64,000 bases of DNA from Escherichia coli. Its GTDB lineage: Bacteria > Pseudomonadota > Gammaproteobacteria > Enterobacterales > Enterobacteriaceae. The translations under genes were made by a program, and so were the position numbers. Location: positions 3,968,001 through 4,032,000 of the forward strand of contig NZ_AP027764.1 in the NCBI RefSeq assembly GCF_036503815.1. Direction: 5' to 3'. Shown here piece by piece: positions 18,157 to 25,824 of this stretch (positions are counted from its first letter, which is position 1; every line of letters begins with the position of its first letter). The notes beneath the pieces were generated by a model. That model had not been told where the DNA came from, searched no databases, and saw nothing but the letters and a program-made list of their open reading frames with translations.

Positions 18157-20400
18157 TTAGAAACGGAAGGTTGCGGTTGCAACGACCTGACGTTCTGCGC
18201 CCCAGAAGCAGCCATAGGTATTAAAGCAGCTGGCGACGTATTCACGATCGAACAGGTTGTTGACATGCAGCGCCACGTTGGAGCCAGCCATGCCGACCCG
18301 CGCCAGATCATAACGCACTAACGCATCCACGACCGTATAACTTCCCACTTTAAAGGAGTTAGCCGGATCACCATAGCTGGAGCCAGTATAACGACCACCG
18401 GTGCCCAGCGTCAGACCTGAAAGCGGACCGTCAAAGAAGGTATAGTCAGCCCACAGCGAAGCCATGTGTTTTGGCACCTGTGCAGGCGTATTGCCTTTAT
18501 AGGTAGTGTCGGTGGTGTATTCCGCATCGGTGTAAGTATAAGAACCTACTACGTTAACACTCGCCGACAGCGCCGCTTTCGCTTCGATTTCTACGCCACG
18601 AGCGCGGATCTCGCCACCTTCAACCGAGAAGAAGGAACCCTCAGGGTCCGCCATCAGGTTGTTGGTTTTAGTGAGATTATACACAGCACCAGTAACCACA
18701 ATTGGGCGATCTTCCGGTACATATTTCACGCCGACCTCATACTGCTTACCTTTAGACGGCGCAAAAATATTACCATCCTTCCCAACTTGTGAAGAAGGTT
18801 CAAACGATTCGCTATAGCTGAAGTAAGGTGTTATACCATTATCAAACAGGTAGTTAACACCACCACGCCAGGTAAACTGTTTGTCATCACGTTTATCGGT
18901 CGTCCCTTCAACGCGGTTATGAGACTCTTGATCCGCCCAGTCATAACGACCGCCCAGGGTGACCAGCACTTTATCCCACTGCGCCTGATCCTGAACATAA
19001 ACACCCGTTTGTTTCTGCTTATTCAAAATGCGGTAAGGACCGGAGTTTGCCGGATCTTTCGCATTGAAGTCGAAATCGGTATTCACCGGATTGTACAGAT
19101 CGAGCAGCGGTACGGAGTCGTCGTAACCAAACCAGGCGTTGATGTCATTACGCATACGCATAAAGTCGACGCCGGTCAGCAGAGTGTGGTCGATATCGCC
19201 AGTGGCAAACTTGCTCTGCAACTGGGTATCAACGGAGAAGTTTTGCAGCTTCTCATCATCAACGACGTATTTACGTGCCAGGTAGTGACCTTTATCGGCT
19301 GGCGCTAAAGCGGCACACTGTTTGCTGTAAGCATTCGCCGGATCGGAGCAGACGCCGTAACCATAAACGCTGTTTTGCGAGGTTTTGTTTTCAGCAAAGC
19401 GCAGGTTCTGACGCACAGTAAAGGTGTCGTTAAATTCGTGATCGAAGCTGTAGCCCACCATCTTCTCATTACGAGAATAGGTGTTGTTCTTCGCCCCTTC
19501 GTTAAAATCTGTCGGCAGACGCTTACCGTTCGGCAGCGGCTCAACGGTTCCCTCTTTCGGCAGCCAGCCGTAATAACCGGTTTCCGGCTCGTTCTGGAAG
19601 TAAGAAAGGAAGGTGAAATTGGTTTTATCATCCGGACGCCAGGTAAACGCTGGCGCAATGGCATAACGCTGCTCTTCCGCGCCCTTTTGCTGGGCATTGG
19701 CAGAGCGCGCAAGACCGGTCAGGCGATAAGAGTAAACACCGTCATCATCCAGCGCATCGCTAAAGTCAAAACCGGTCTGGAACAGGCTGTCAGTACCGGC
19801 TTTAAACTGAACTTCTTTCAGCGGTTCAGTAGTCGGACGCTTGCTGACCATATTCAACAGGCCGCCAGGACTGCTTTTACCGTAAAGCACTGAAACCGGG
19901 CCACGCATAATTTCAGCGCGTTCCAGCATATACGGGTCAATGACCGCATCGTTATAGAAGTTGCCCTGCAACTTCAGGCCGTTGAGATAGTTATTCTGGC
20001 TTTGGCCTTCTGCCGCAAAGCCGCGAATGATCAGGTGGTCATAGGTGTTGGATGCGCCACGCGTACCAACAGAGACACCCGGCGTGTAGCTAAGCGCCTC
20101 TTTTACTGACTTCGGCTGATGCAGCGCCATCTCTTCGGCGGTCACAACAGAAATAGACTGTGGCACTTTTTGAATCGGTGTATCGGTTTTGGTGCCGGTA
20201 GCGGACTGTCGCGCCGCAATAGTTGCAGCTGGCCCCCATGCGCTTTCTTGCGGCGCTGGTGCAGCGGTAACGGTGATAGTGTCTTCTTTCGGTTCAACCG
20301 CTGCCTGTGCATAAACAGACATGCCGCTAACCGCTGTGGCTACTACAACTGCGATTTTACGCAGTGAGTGGTTTGGCTGAGCAGTTTTGGAACGCGCCAT
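18157..20400 (-). CDS. fhuA: TonB-dependent ferrichrome outer-membrane receptor FhuA
   Basis: FhuA imports ferrichrome across the outer membrane using TonB energy, and is the receptor for phages T1, T5 and phi80 and for some colicins and microcins. The 747-residue precursor has a 33-residue signal peptide ending YAQA, then the TonB box DTITVTA, a plug domain (to about mature residue 160) and a 22-strand barrel ending in the C-terminal Phe. The frame runs on upstream to 20526, but the start at 20400 (MARSKTAQ) gives the proper signal peptide. First gene of fhuACDB; Fur-like sites lie upstream. Confidence 0.98.
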   Translation of the reverse strand: MARSKTAQPNHSLRKIAVVVATAVSGMSVYAQAAVEPKEDTITVTAAPAPQESAWGPAATIAARQSATGTKTDTPIQKVPQSISVVTAEEMALHQPKSVKEALSYTPGVSVGTRGASNTYDHLIIRGFAAEGQSQNNYLNGLKLQGNFYNDAVIDPYMLERAEIMRGPVSVLYGKSSPGGLLNMVSKRPTTEPLKEVQFKAGTDSLFQTGFDFSDALDDDGVYSYRLTGLARSANAQQKGAEEQRYAIAPAFTWRPDDKTNFTFLSYFQNEPETGYYGWLPKEGTVEPLPNGKRLPTDFNEGAKNNTYSRNEKMVGYSFDHEFNDTFTVRQNLRFAENKTSQNSVYGYGVCSDPANAYSKQCAALAPADKGHYLARKYVVDDEKLQNFSVDTQLQSKFATGDIDHTLLTGVDFMRMRNDINAWFGYDDSVPLLDLYNPVNTDFDFNAKDPANSGPYRILNKQKQTGVYVQDQAQWDKVLVTLGGRYDWADQESHNRVEGTTDKRDDKQFTWRGGVNYLFDNGITPYFSYSESFEPSSQVGKDGNIFAPSKGKQYEVGVKYVPEDRPIVVTGAVYNLTKTNNLMADPEGSFFSVEGGEIRARGVEIEAKAALSASVNVVGSYTYTDAEYTTDTTYKGNTPAQVPKHMASLWADYTFFDGPLSGLTLGTGGRYTGSSYGDPANSFKVGSYTVVDALVRYDLARVGMAGSNVALHVNNLFDREYVASCFNTYGCFWGAERQVVATATFRF

Positions 20401-20420
20401 TGGTATATCTCTGATGTAAA

Positions 20421-20466
20421 GTGAATGATAACGTAAACGAGAATGATTATTATAAAGATAAGATAA
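20421..20466 (-). promoter_or_regulatory. Probable Fur-binding region upstream of fhuA
   Basis: This AT-rich stretch contains two copies of a GA(G)AATGAT-like half-site (around 20423-20431 and 20440-20449), close to the Fur consensus built from GATAAT hexamers. It lies 21-66 bp upstream of the fhuA start. Iron repression of fhuA by Fur is established; the exact box boundaries here are my reading. Confidence 0.6.
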
Positions 20467-20544
20467 TATTCGAAACGCTACGGCGATAGCAAGTAGCATC
20501 CCCTTCAGTTCAATATAAAAGTTCAAGAATCAACCAGAGGAATC

Positions 20545-20591
20545 AAAAAATGTTAATGATTGCACTGCAAAGTAAAATCACATTAACATTT
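20545..20591 (-). terminator. Likely terminator of the accessory fimbrial operon
   Basis: Perfect 11-bp inverted repeat AAATGTTAATG (20548-20558) and CATTAACATTT (20581-20591) with a 22-base loop. Read leftward (the direction of the fimbrial genes) the stem is followed by TTTTTT then GATT, as in an intrinsic terminator with an AT-rich stem. It lies 24 bp after the adhesin stop. An operator for fhuA is the other possibility. Confidence 0.55.
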
Positions 20592-20614
20592 ATGAAATAG
20601 GAGTCAGGGAAAGC

Positions 20615-21625
20615 TTATCGATAATACACTTCAAAGGTGGCGACAGAATTAACCAGACCACTTTTTACATTACCCGTTTTGATATAACGCGCCTTTAATG
20701 GGATGTTAATATTTTGATTTAAAGTGGTTTTTTCGATAACAGTATACTCTGTATCAAATGCTATAACATTGTTATTACTGTCCAGGATCTGCAGGCCAAC
20801 ACCTTCCGCCATCCCCGATCCAGACTCAATATTGAGAATATTATTACTCGTTATCCCCGTGGATCCTGCGGAGGTGAAACGGTAATCAACCTTTACATCC
20901 TGGGAACAATTTTCAATATGAATTGAAAACCTATCATCAGAAACTACCGGTGACACATTGTTAACATCAAAATCATCTGTTCCGATATCATCGAGTGGAA
21001 CGGTAATATTCTTATTAATAAGATCACATGTCCCTGGTATAATATTTACCGGCACAGAAATAAAACGAAGCTGTCCTATAACAAGATTGTCATACTTCCA
21101 GTCAGCAACTAATTTACTGGTGTCAATGACCCCATTACCGACAGGCCCTGTCACAACAAACTGAATAGCTGCATGTATTTTTATCGGATAAACATATCCT
21201 CTATTCACTATTGATGAGCCTTTATGCCATGGTGTTATTAAATAACCTGAGGTGAGTTGCGCATTAACGTTATTCGCCCATGCAGCACGAAAACCAATCC
21301 CTGGAACATTCGTCTGAAACACATCATGAAGGGGGTTATCGGTACGCAAATCGCTATTTGTCAAGACGGTAAACCCTTGCCAAATGTCACCATTCGCCGA
21401 GCAGGAAACTGAAATTGAATTACTAGTAGCTTCGAGTGTGGTAATAATCGTTCCCGGCTCTGCATCGTTATTAACATCTAACGCTGGAACTGAGAATTCT
21501 ATTTTTGCCGGATTTCCCCCATTTCCCGAAATGCTGCAACCGGCGAAAACCTCAGGAATGGCAACTAAGGCAAGAAATATTATAGTCAGTAATGTTTTTA
21601 CATAAGAGAAAAATCCTGGCTTCAT
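20615..21625 (-). CDS. Two-domain fimbrial tip adhesin of accessory chaperone-usher operon
   Basis: Last gene of a four-gene chaperone-usher operon, 336 residues. A signal peptide covers about residues 1-28 (ends VFA-G), followed by a cysteine at 30. The N-terminal half (about 29-190) is unlike the pilin domain and is probably the receptor-binding domain. The C-terminal half (about 195-336) is pilin-like, with a cysteine pair (GTCDL and ENCSQD) and the terminal pilin pattern (SVATFEVYYR) that occupies the chaperone or usher. This domain order is typical of tip adhesins such as FimH. The receptor is unknown. AT-rich, unlike the flanking core genes; 21 bp after the usher gene. Confidence 0.85.
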   Translation of the reverse strand: MKPGFFSYVKTLLTIIFLALVAIPEVFAGCSISGNGGNPAKIEFSVPALDVNNDAEPGTIITTLEATSNSISVSCSANGDIWQGFTVLTNSDLRTDNPLHDVFQTNVPGIGFRAAWANNVNAQLTSGYLITPWHKGSSIVNRGYVYPIKIHAAIQFVVTGPVGNGVIDTSKLVADWKYDNLVIGQLRFISVPVNIIPGTCDLINKNITVPLDDIGTDDFDVNNVSPVVSDDRFSIHIENCSQDVKVDYRFTSAGSTGITSNNILNIESGSGMAEGVGLQILDSNNNVIAFDTEYTVIEKTTLNQNINIPLKARYIKTGNVKSGLVNSVATFEVYYR

Positions 21626-21646
21626 TATTCATTCATGTCCTGTTTG

Positions 21647-24121
21647 TTATCGGCACTCTATTGTGGCCTTATAGATACCTTTGGTATATGTTTCTGGCAC
21701 AGCTATAATCCCTGTACATTGCTGATTGTTTTCTTTTCCCCACTGTACCGTAAATGACATGGCATTTTGCACACCAGTAATATAAACCTCACCATCCTCA
21801 CCGACAATTGATGTACTATCCCCTAATGTCAGCAATGATCCAAAGGGTACGTATTCTTTATCGTGGAGCAATGTCAATAATGCTCTCATACCATTACGTG
21901 CTTTAAAATTGACACCAATGACGGCACCTTTCGAAGGAATAACATCTTGTGTTGCATCAACGATATCAAGATTATCGTGCCCCTGAGTATTTACCGTAAT
22001 GGTGTTATGTCGATAATTTGTCATATTAGGAATAATCGCGTTCCCCCAATAATCAGTATAAACTCCCTGCGCATTTTGTACTTTTACATTAGCACCATCA
22101 TCAATATGCACAATCGCGAATGAATCCTGTACTGATTGCCCTAATGTTACTCCATGAGTATGCGCAACCACCGCACCTTGTGCGCTATAATTCCATTGTC
22201 GACTATTTTTATCATAGTTATATCCCAGACCAAACTCGCCTACTGAACTACGATAACGTCCATTTATGCTGGCACCATAACCCACGTTATTATCGGCATA
22301 AGTTTGTTGTAAATTATAACTAAGGTTATTATCTTGCAGAGCAGTTCCAGCAATACCCATTTGATGAGAGGTATTACCTTTGTCTGAACGATTTGCATTA
22401 TACGTCGCCCATGCCCCCGGCAACCAGCGAGACAGAGGAATATTGATTGACAATGAAAATTGCTGCTCACCAGCCATTCCAGGCATATCTGTCAGTGCGT
22501 AATTAACAGACCAGCTAATATCACTCCAGCTAGTACTATAACCCATTCCTATGCTGCGTTCGGATCCTTGCATTCCCCAATAATCTTGTTGATAACCATT
22601 AAGATAGATCGATCCCCAACGACCTATATTTTGCGAAAGATTAATTTGCAAACGGTTACGTCTATTATTGGTCTGGCGATAACTATAAATACTCTTATCA
22701 TCAGGAATATCACGTTGATCAAGTGCCTCCTGAAAAGTATAAAATTGCGATGTTGAATAACGATAGCTTGCCAGATTTAATGTCGTATCAGTATCTGGAA
22801 AATCTTTCGAATACATTGCACGCCATGACAGTCCAGTTGCATCATTGTGTTCTTCAAGTTTCGTATTTGCTGCTGTGATATCAATAGAAACCGATCCCAG
22901 GCGGCCTAAGTCAGCACCAATTCCGGTCACACCAGAACGGTACATGGAGGCTCCAAGTATGCCACCATAAATCGTTATTCCATAAGGCAAACCATATATC
23001 GCTGTTGCAACCCCAAAAACAGGTTGCTCTGATTTATTATCACTGTCACGATATTTTCCAGCAGCAACACTATATTTTAATGCGTTTTCTCGCTGTAGGA
23101 TTGGAACCGCTGAACTAGCCTGAATAAAGCTGTGTTCTTGTCCATTTGTTTCCTTGATGGTAACGTCCAGATCGGCCCCTGCCGTTACCTGGTTTAAGTC
23201 TTTAATTTCAAATGGCCCTGCTGATACCCATGTTTGGTAAATGACATAGCCATTCTGTTTAATCACAACTTGTGCGTCGCTATTTGCAATACCACGTACT
23301 ACAGGCGCAAAGCCTTGTTCACTCTCAGGCAACATACTGGTATCAGTTTCAAGTTTTATACCTGTCATTTGCACACTATCAAAAAGTTCACCATTCGTGA
23401 AAGTTTGCCCGACTTCCATCTGGCTACGTAATATTTTGATATCACGTTGCAAACTGGTGCTAATCGAATCCCAATTGGAGCCACTATAAACAGTATTATT
23501 ACGTAACCGCCATACACCTAAATTTACACCTGAGTTTAAATTCAACCAATTTGAGTTCAGGTTATCACCATCACTATTTTGTTGAGAACCACTGGCATAA
23601 TAACTTAACCAGGCAGCACTATCGCCATCATTCCAGTATTTTGGTGAAATACTCCCTATGGCTCTTGAATTCTGATAAATTTGAGGAATTTGCAGTCGCA
23701 GTGTTTGACTATCTAGCTGGAAGTCATAACGTGCGCCATCAATAATCTGTGAAATATCGCCAACATCAGCGTCATCATCCATTACTTGTAACGCTGGAAT
23801 GGCACCCACGTTAAGTCCTAGCTCACCGAGATCTGCCTTTGTAAAACGAGGGATAAGTTTTTTTTTGTCTGAAGAAAGAATGAACGTAATGTTTCTCTTA
23901 TCAAGATATTCTTGCCCCCACATTACAGAGGTAAGATAGACACCTGGCGTTAGATTGTTATTATTAATAAACTCTTCCAGCACTTTTGTATTTTCAAGCG
24001 GACTATCCAACTCCAGGATACGTAAGTTAAATTCATCTCGTGCATAGCTCAATGAATACACTGTAGATAGCGCAAGCGCTACTCCAGTTAAAACAAATGT
24101 ACAATGCAGTGGTAGCGGCAT
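21647..24121 (-). CDS. Outer-membrane fimbrial usher
   Basis: An 824-residue usher, the pore that accepts chaperone-subunit complexes and assembles the pilus. Signal peptide about residues 1-27, then the PapC N-terminal domain (DEFNLRILELD to about 150), a 24-strand barrel with a plug domain (about 240-320; FAPVVRGIANSDAQVVI marks its start), and C-terminal domains with a closing cysteine pair (QQCTG and IECR). Length is typical of the family. It lies 41 bp after the chaperone gene and 21 bp before the adhesin. Base composition is AT-rich compared with the flanking fhuA and mrcB, pointing to horizontal origin. I do not recognise a named system. Confidence 0.93.
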   Translation of the reverse strand: MPLPLHCTFVLTGVALALSTVYSLSYARDEFNLRILELDSPLENTKVLEEFINNNNLTPGVYLTSVMWGQEYLDKRNITFILSSDKKKLIPRFTKADLGELGLNVGAIPALQVMDDDADVGDISQIIDGARYDFQLDSQTLRLQIPQIYQNSRAIGSISPKYWNDGDSAAWLSYYASGSQQNSDGDNLNSNWLNLNSGVNLGVWRLRNNTVYSGSNWDSISTSLQRDIKILRSQMEVGQTFTNGELFDSVQMTGIKLETDTSMLPESEQGFAPVVRGIANSDAQVVIKQNGYVIYQTWVSAGPFEIKDLNQVTAGADLDVTIKETNGQEHSFIQASSAVPILQRENALKYSVAAGKYRDSDNKSEQPVFGVATAIYGLPYGITIYGGILGASMYRSGVTGIGADLGRLGSVSIDITAANTKLEEHNDATGLSWRAMYSKDFPDTDTTLNLASYRYSTSQFYTFQEALDQRDIPDDKSIYSYRQTNNRRNRLQINLSQNIGRWGSIYLNGYQQDYWGMQGSERSIGMGYSTSWSDISWSVNYALTDMPGMAGEQQFSLSINIPLSRWLPGAWATYNANRSDKGNTSHQMGIAGTALQDNNLSYNLQQTYADNNVGYGASINGRYRSSVGEFGLGYNYDKNSRQWNYSAQGAVVAHTHGVTLGQSVQDSFAIVHIDDGANVKVQNAQGVYTDYWGNAIIPNMTNYRHNTITVNTQGHDNLDIVDATQDVIPSKGAVIGVNFKARNGMRALLTLLHDKEYVPFGSLLTLGDSTSIVGEDGEVYITGVQNAMSFTVQWGKENNQQCTGIIAVPETYTKGIYKATIECR

Positions 24122-24162
24122 AAATTCCTTTTCGCCCTGGTATGAAAATACAATTAAGCGGT

Positions 24163-24879
24163 TTATAGTTTTTGTTGACGTTTCCCTGAACTTGAACCAT
24201 AGTCAGTTATCACCGACCACTCAACAACACTACCTGCTCCAGCAGGAAGACTAAACCGATTCTCAGAAAATGGACCAACCATCATTGACAATGCTCCAGG
24301 TTCAGATTTCTCCTCGACAGCAGTAATGCTCTTACCTGATACTGTTAGCTCATTAAATGAAATATAAAAAGGCGTTGGATTTTTTACTATGAGCCTCCCT
24401 GATTCTTTATGAAATTTAAGTTTTTCCCATGCAGTTAAAGCGTCGCTATTACTCAAAGAATCTGGTCGCCAAAATAACTTAAGCCGTACTTTCATTGCAA
24501 ATTGCAAGGTGTTTTTATCTTTTAGCTCCTCCGGCATAGCAGAAATAGATTTTATATTTGCTAAAAACAAACTTTCTCTATCTTGAGGAAGGCTTTCTTT
24601 ATTTCCTGTAAATACAACATGGAGTAGTGTTTGACGGTTTTCCTCAAGTTTATAAACGGGAGGCGTGATGAGAAAAGGGGCTTTAGAACCATCAATATTA
24701 CTCACCCAACTTTGCACGAGATAACGAGCATGTACGTCTTTGTTCTTTAATGTAATTTGAACTTCATTTTGATTTGAAGGATAGACAATGCGTGTACCAC
24801 CAAGTACAACACTTGCCTGTGCCTGTATTGCAGTGAGAAGAAATGTAAATCCTAAAAAGAATCGATAAGATACTGACAT
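24163..24879 (-). CDS. Periplasmic fimbrial chaperone
   Basis: A 238-residue PapD-like chaperone that folds pilin subunits by donor-strand complementation. Signal peptide about residues 1-22 (ends AQA-S). The first Ig domain starts VVLGGTRIVYP, with the conserved subunit-binding Arg. The other binding residue, a Lys, is in MKVRLKLFWRPDSL (about residue 125), and the family signature DRESLFLANIKSI (about 100) is present. The F1-G1 loop looks short (FGS type). The ribosome site is GGAGGG. It is 45 bp after the major subunit gene. Domain II ends in a lysine-rich tail. Confidence 0.93.
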   Translation of the reverse strand: MSVSYRFFLGFTFLLTAIQAQASVVLGGTRIVYPSNQNEVQITLKNKDVHARYLVQSWVSNIDGSKAPFLITPPVYKLEENRQTLLHVVFTGNKESLPQDRESLFLANIKSISAMPEELKDKNTLQFAMKVRLKLFWRPDSLSNSDALTAWEKLKFHKESGRLIVKNPTPFYISFNELTVSGKSITAVEEKSEPGALSMMVGPFSENRFSLPAGAGSVVEWSVITDYGSSSGKRQQKL

Positions 24880-24924
24880 AAATAACCCTCCATGGTCAGA
24901 TAGTCCCTCAATACACTATAAATA

Positions 24925-25491
24925 TTACCGATAGAAGACTTCAAACGTTGCAGATGAGGCATATTTCCCCGCAGTTGGCGGGTTATTACCAATCTGGATG
25001 ACATTAGCAGTATAATTAAATATCGTGGGATTTACATCGCCAGCATTATCAACATCAGTGGATTCATCAGGGACAGAACCATCAAATTTTACACTACTTG
25101 TTCCGCCATTTTTATTTGTTACCGTAATACCCACATTTGTTGCACTACCCGCAGCAGTTTCGCTATTTTCAAGGCGAAGAGAACCAGTATCCGTTGTGGT
25201 TCCAGAAAATGTCAGGTTTAGTTTTGTAACCAATGGGTCACACTTTAGCAACTCAATCTTAAAATCTTTTGAAGTCCCAATCGTACCATCCCCGGTATAG
25301 TCCGCAGGGTAAGTATCTGCAAAAGTCACCGTGCCTGTCGTACTACTAGAATCATTGACATTGATTTCGCAGGTATCAGCAACAATTTTACCATTGAAGT
25401 TAACAATCCCAGTATCTACAGCAAATACACTCGTACTTACTGCTGCCAGGAAAGTTCCTGACGCAAATAGAGAAAGCAATTTTTTATTCAT
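24925..25491 (-). CDS. Major fimbrial subunit of accessory chaperone-usher operon
   Basis: First gene of the operon, 188 residues. Signal peptide residues 1-24 (ends VFA-V). The mature protein starts with the pilin pattern VNFNGKIVADTCEI; the disulfide cysteines are at 41 and 84. The C-terminus SATFEVFYR has the alternating hydrophobic residues and penultimate Tyr used for chaperone binding. By position and composition (small, Thr/Ser/Asp-rich, single pilin domain) it should be the shaft subunit. It is preceded by 333 bp of AT-rich DNA holding the likely promoter. Confidence 0.92.
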   Translation of the reverse strand: MNKKLLSLFASGTFLAAVSTSVFAVDTGIVNFNGKIVADTCEINVNDSSSTTGTVTFADTYPADYTGDGTIGTSKDFKIELLKCDPLVTKLNLTFSGTTTDTGSLRLENSETAAGSATNVGITVTNKNGGTSSVKFDGSVPDESTDVDNAGDVNPTIFNYTANVIQIGNNPPTAGKYASSATFEVFYR

Positions 25492-25824
25492 AAAAATCCC
25501 TTAATTATGAGTCAATAAAGCATGATTCCATTCCAGAGAGGCTGGGCAGGACTTGATAAATATTGATAATATAAATAGATGCAAATAATAAATTATTTTT
25601 AGATTAGAGCAAAAAAGACATTACATGTCTATACGACATATAATAAAAAGGTTACAACCATCTGAAATTTAAAGGTTTGTTCTTATTCTCAAAAATATAA
25701 AATCATAAATTAAAAATATAAATTCACCCCATTAGATTCATTAAATAAATACTTATTATATTTATCTATATAACGTCATAGTAATCTATTACGCTCTCCG
25801 CATCAGCGGAGAGCTATTACGATA
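25492..25824. other. AT-rich intergenic region upstream of the accessory fimbrial operon
   Basis: This 333-bp stretch between the major subunit start and the mrcB stop is strongly AT-rich, with no open frame that looks coding. It must contain the fimbrial promoter. Its composition resembles H-NS-bound DNA (inference). I saw no fim-type invertible inverted repeats in it. The only clear structure is the mrcB hairpin at its right end. Confidence 0.6.
25793..25814 (-). terminator. Hairpin downstream of mrcB
   Basis: Perfect 9-bp arms GCTCTCCGC (25793-25801) and GCGGAGAGC (25806-25814) with an ATCA loop, 10 bp past the mrcB stop. The minus-strand tail (GTAATAGATT) is not a T run, so it may be a stabilising or Rho-assisted end. 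Confidence 0.65.

Noticed and set aside
20401..20526. A 42-residue N-terminal extension of FhuA
   Set aside because: It covers the Fur region and would bury the signal peptide; the start at 20400 gives the known precursor.
25492..25824. A possible invertible promoter (fim-like switch) before the accessory fimbrial operon
   Set aside because: I found no pair of inverted repeats at suitable distance and no recombinase gene nearby.
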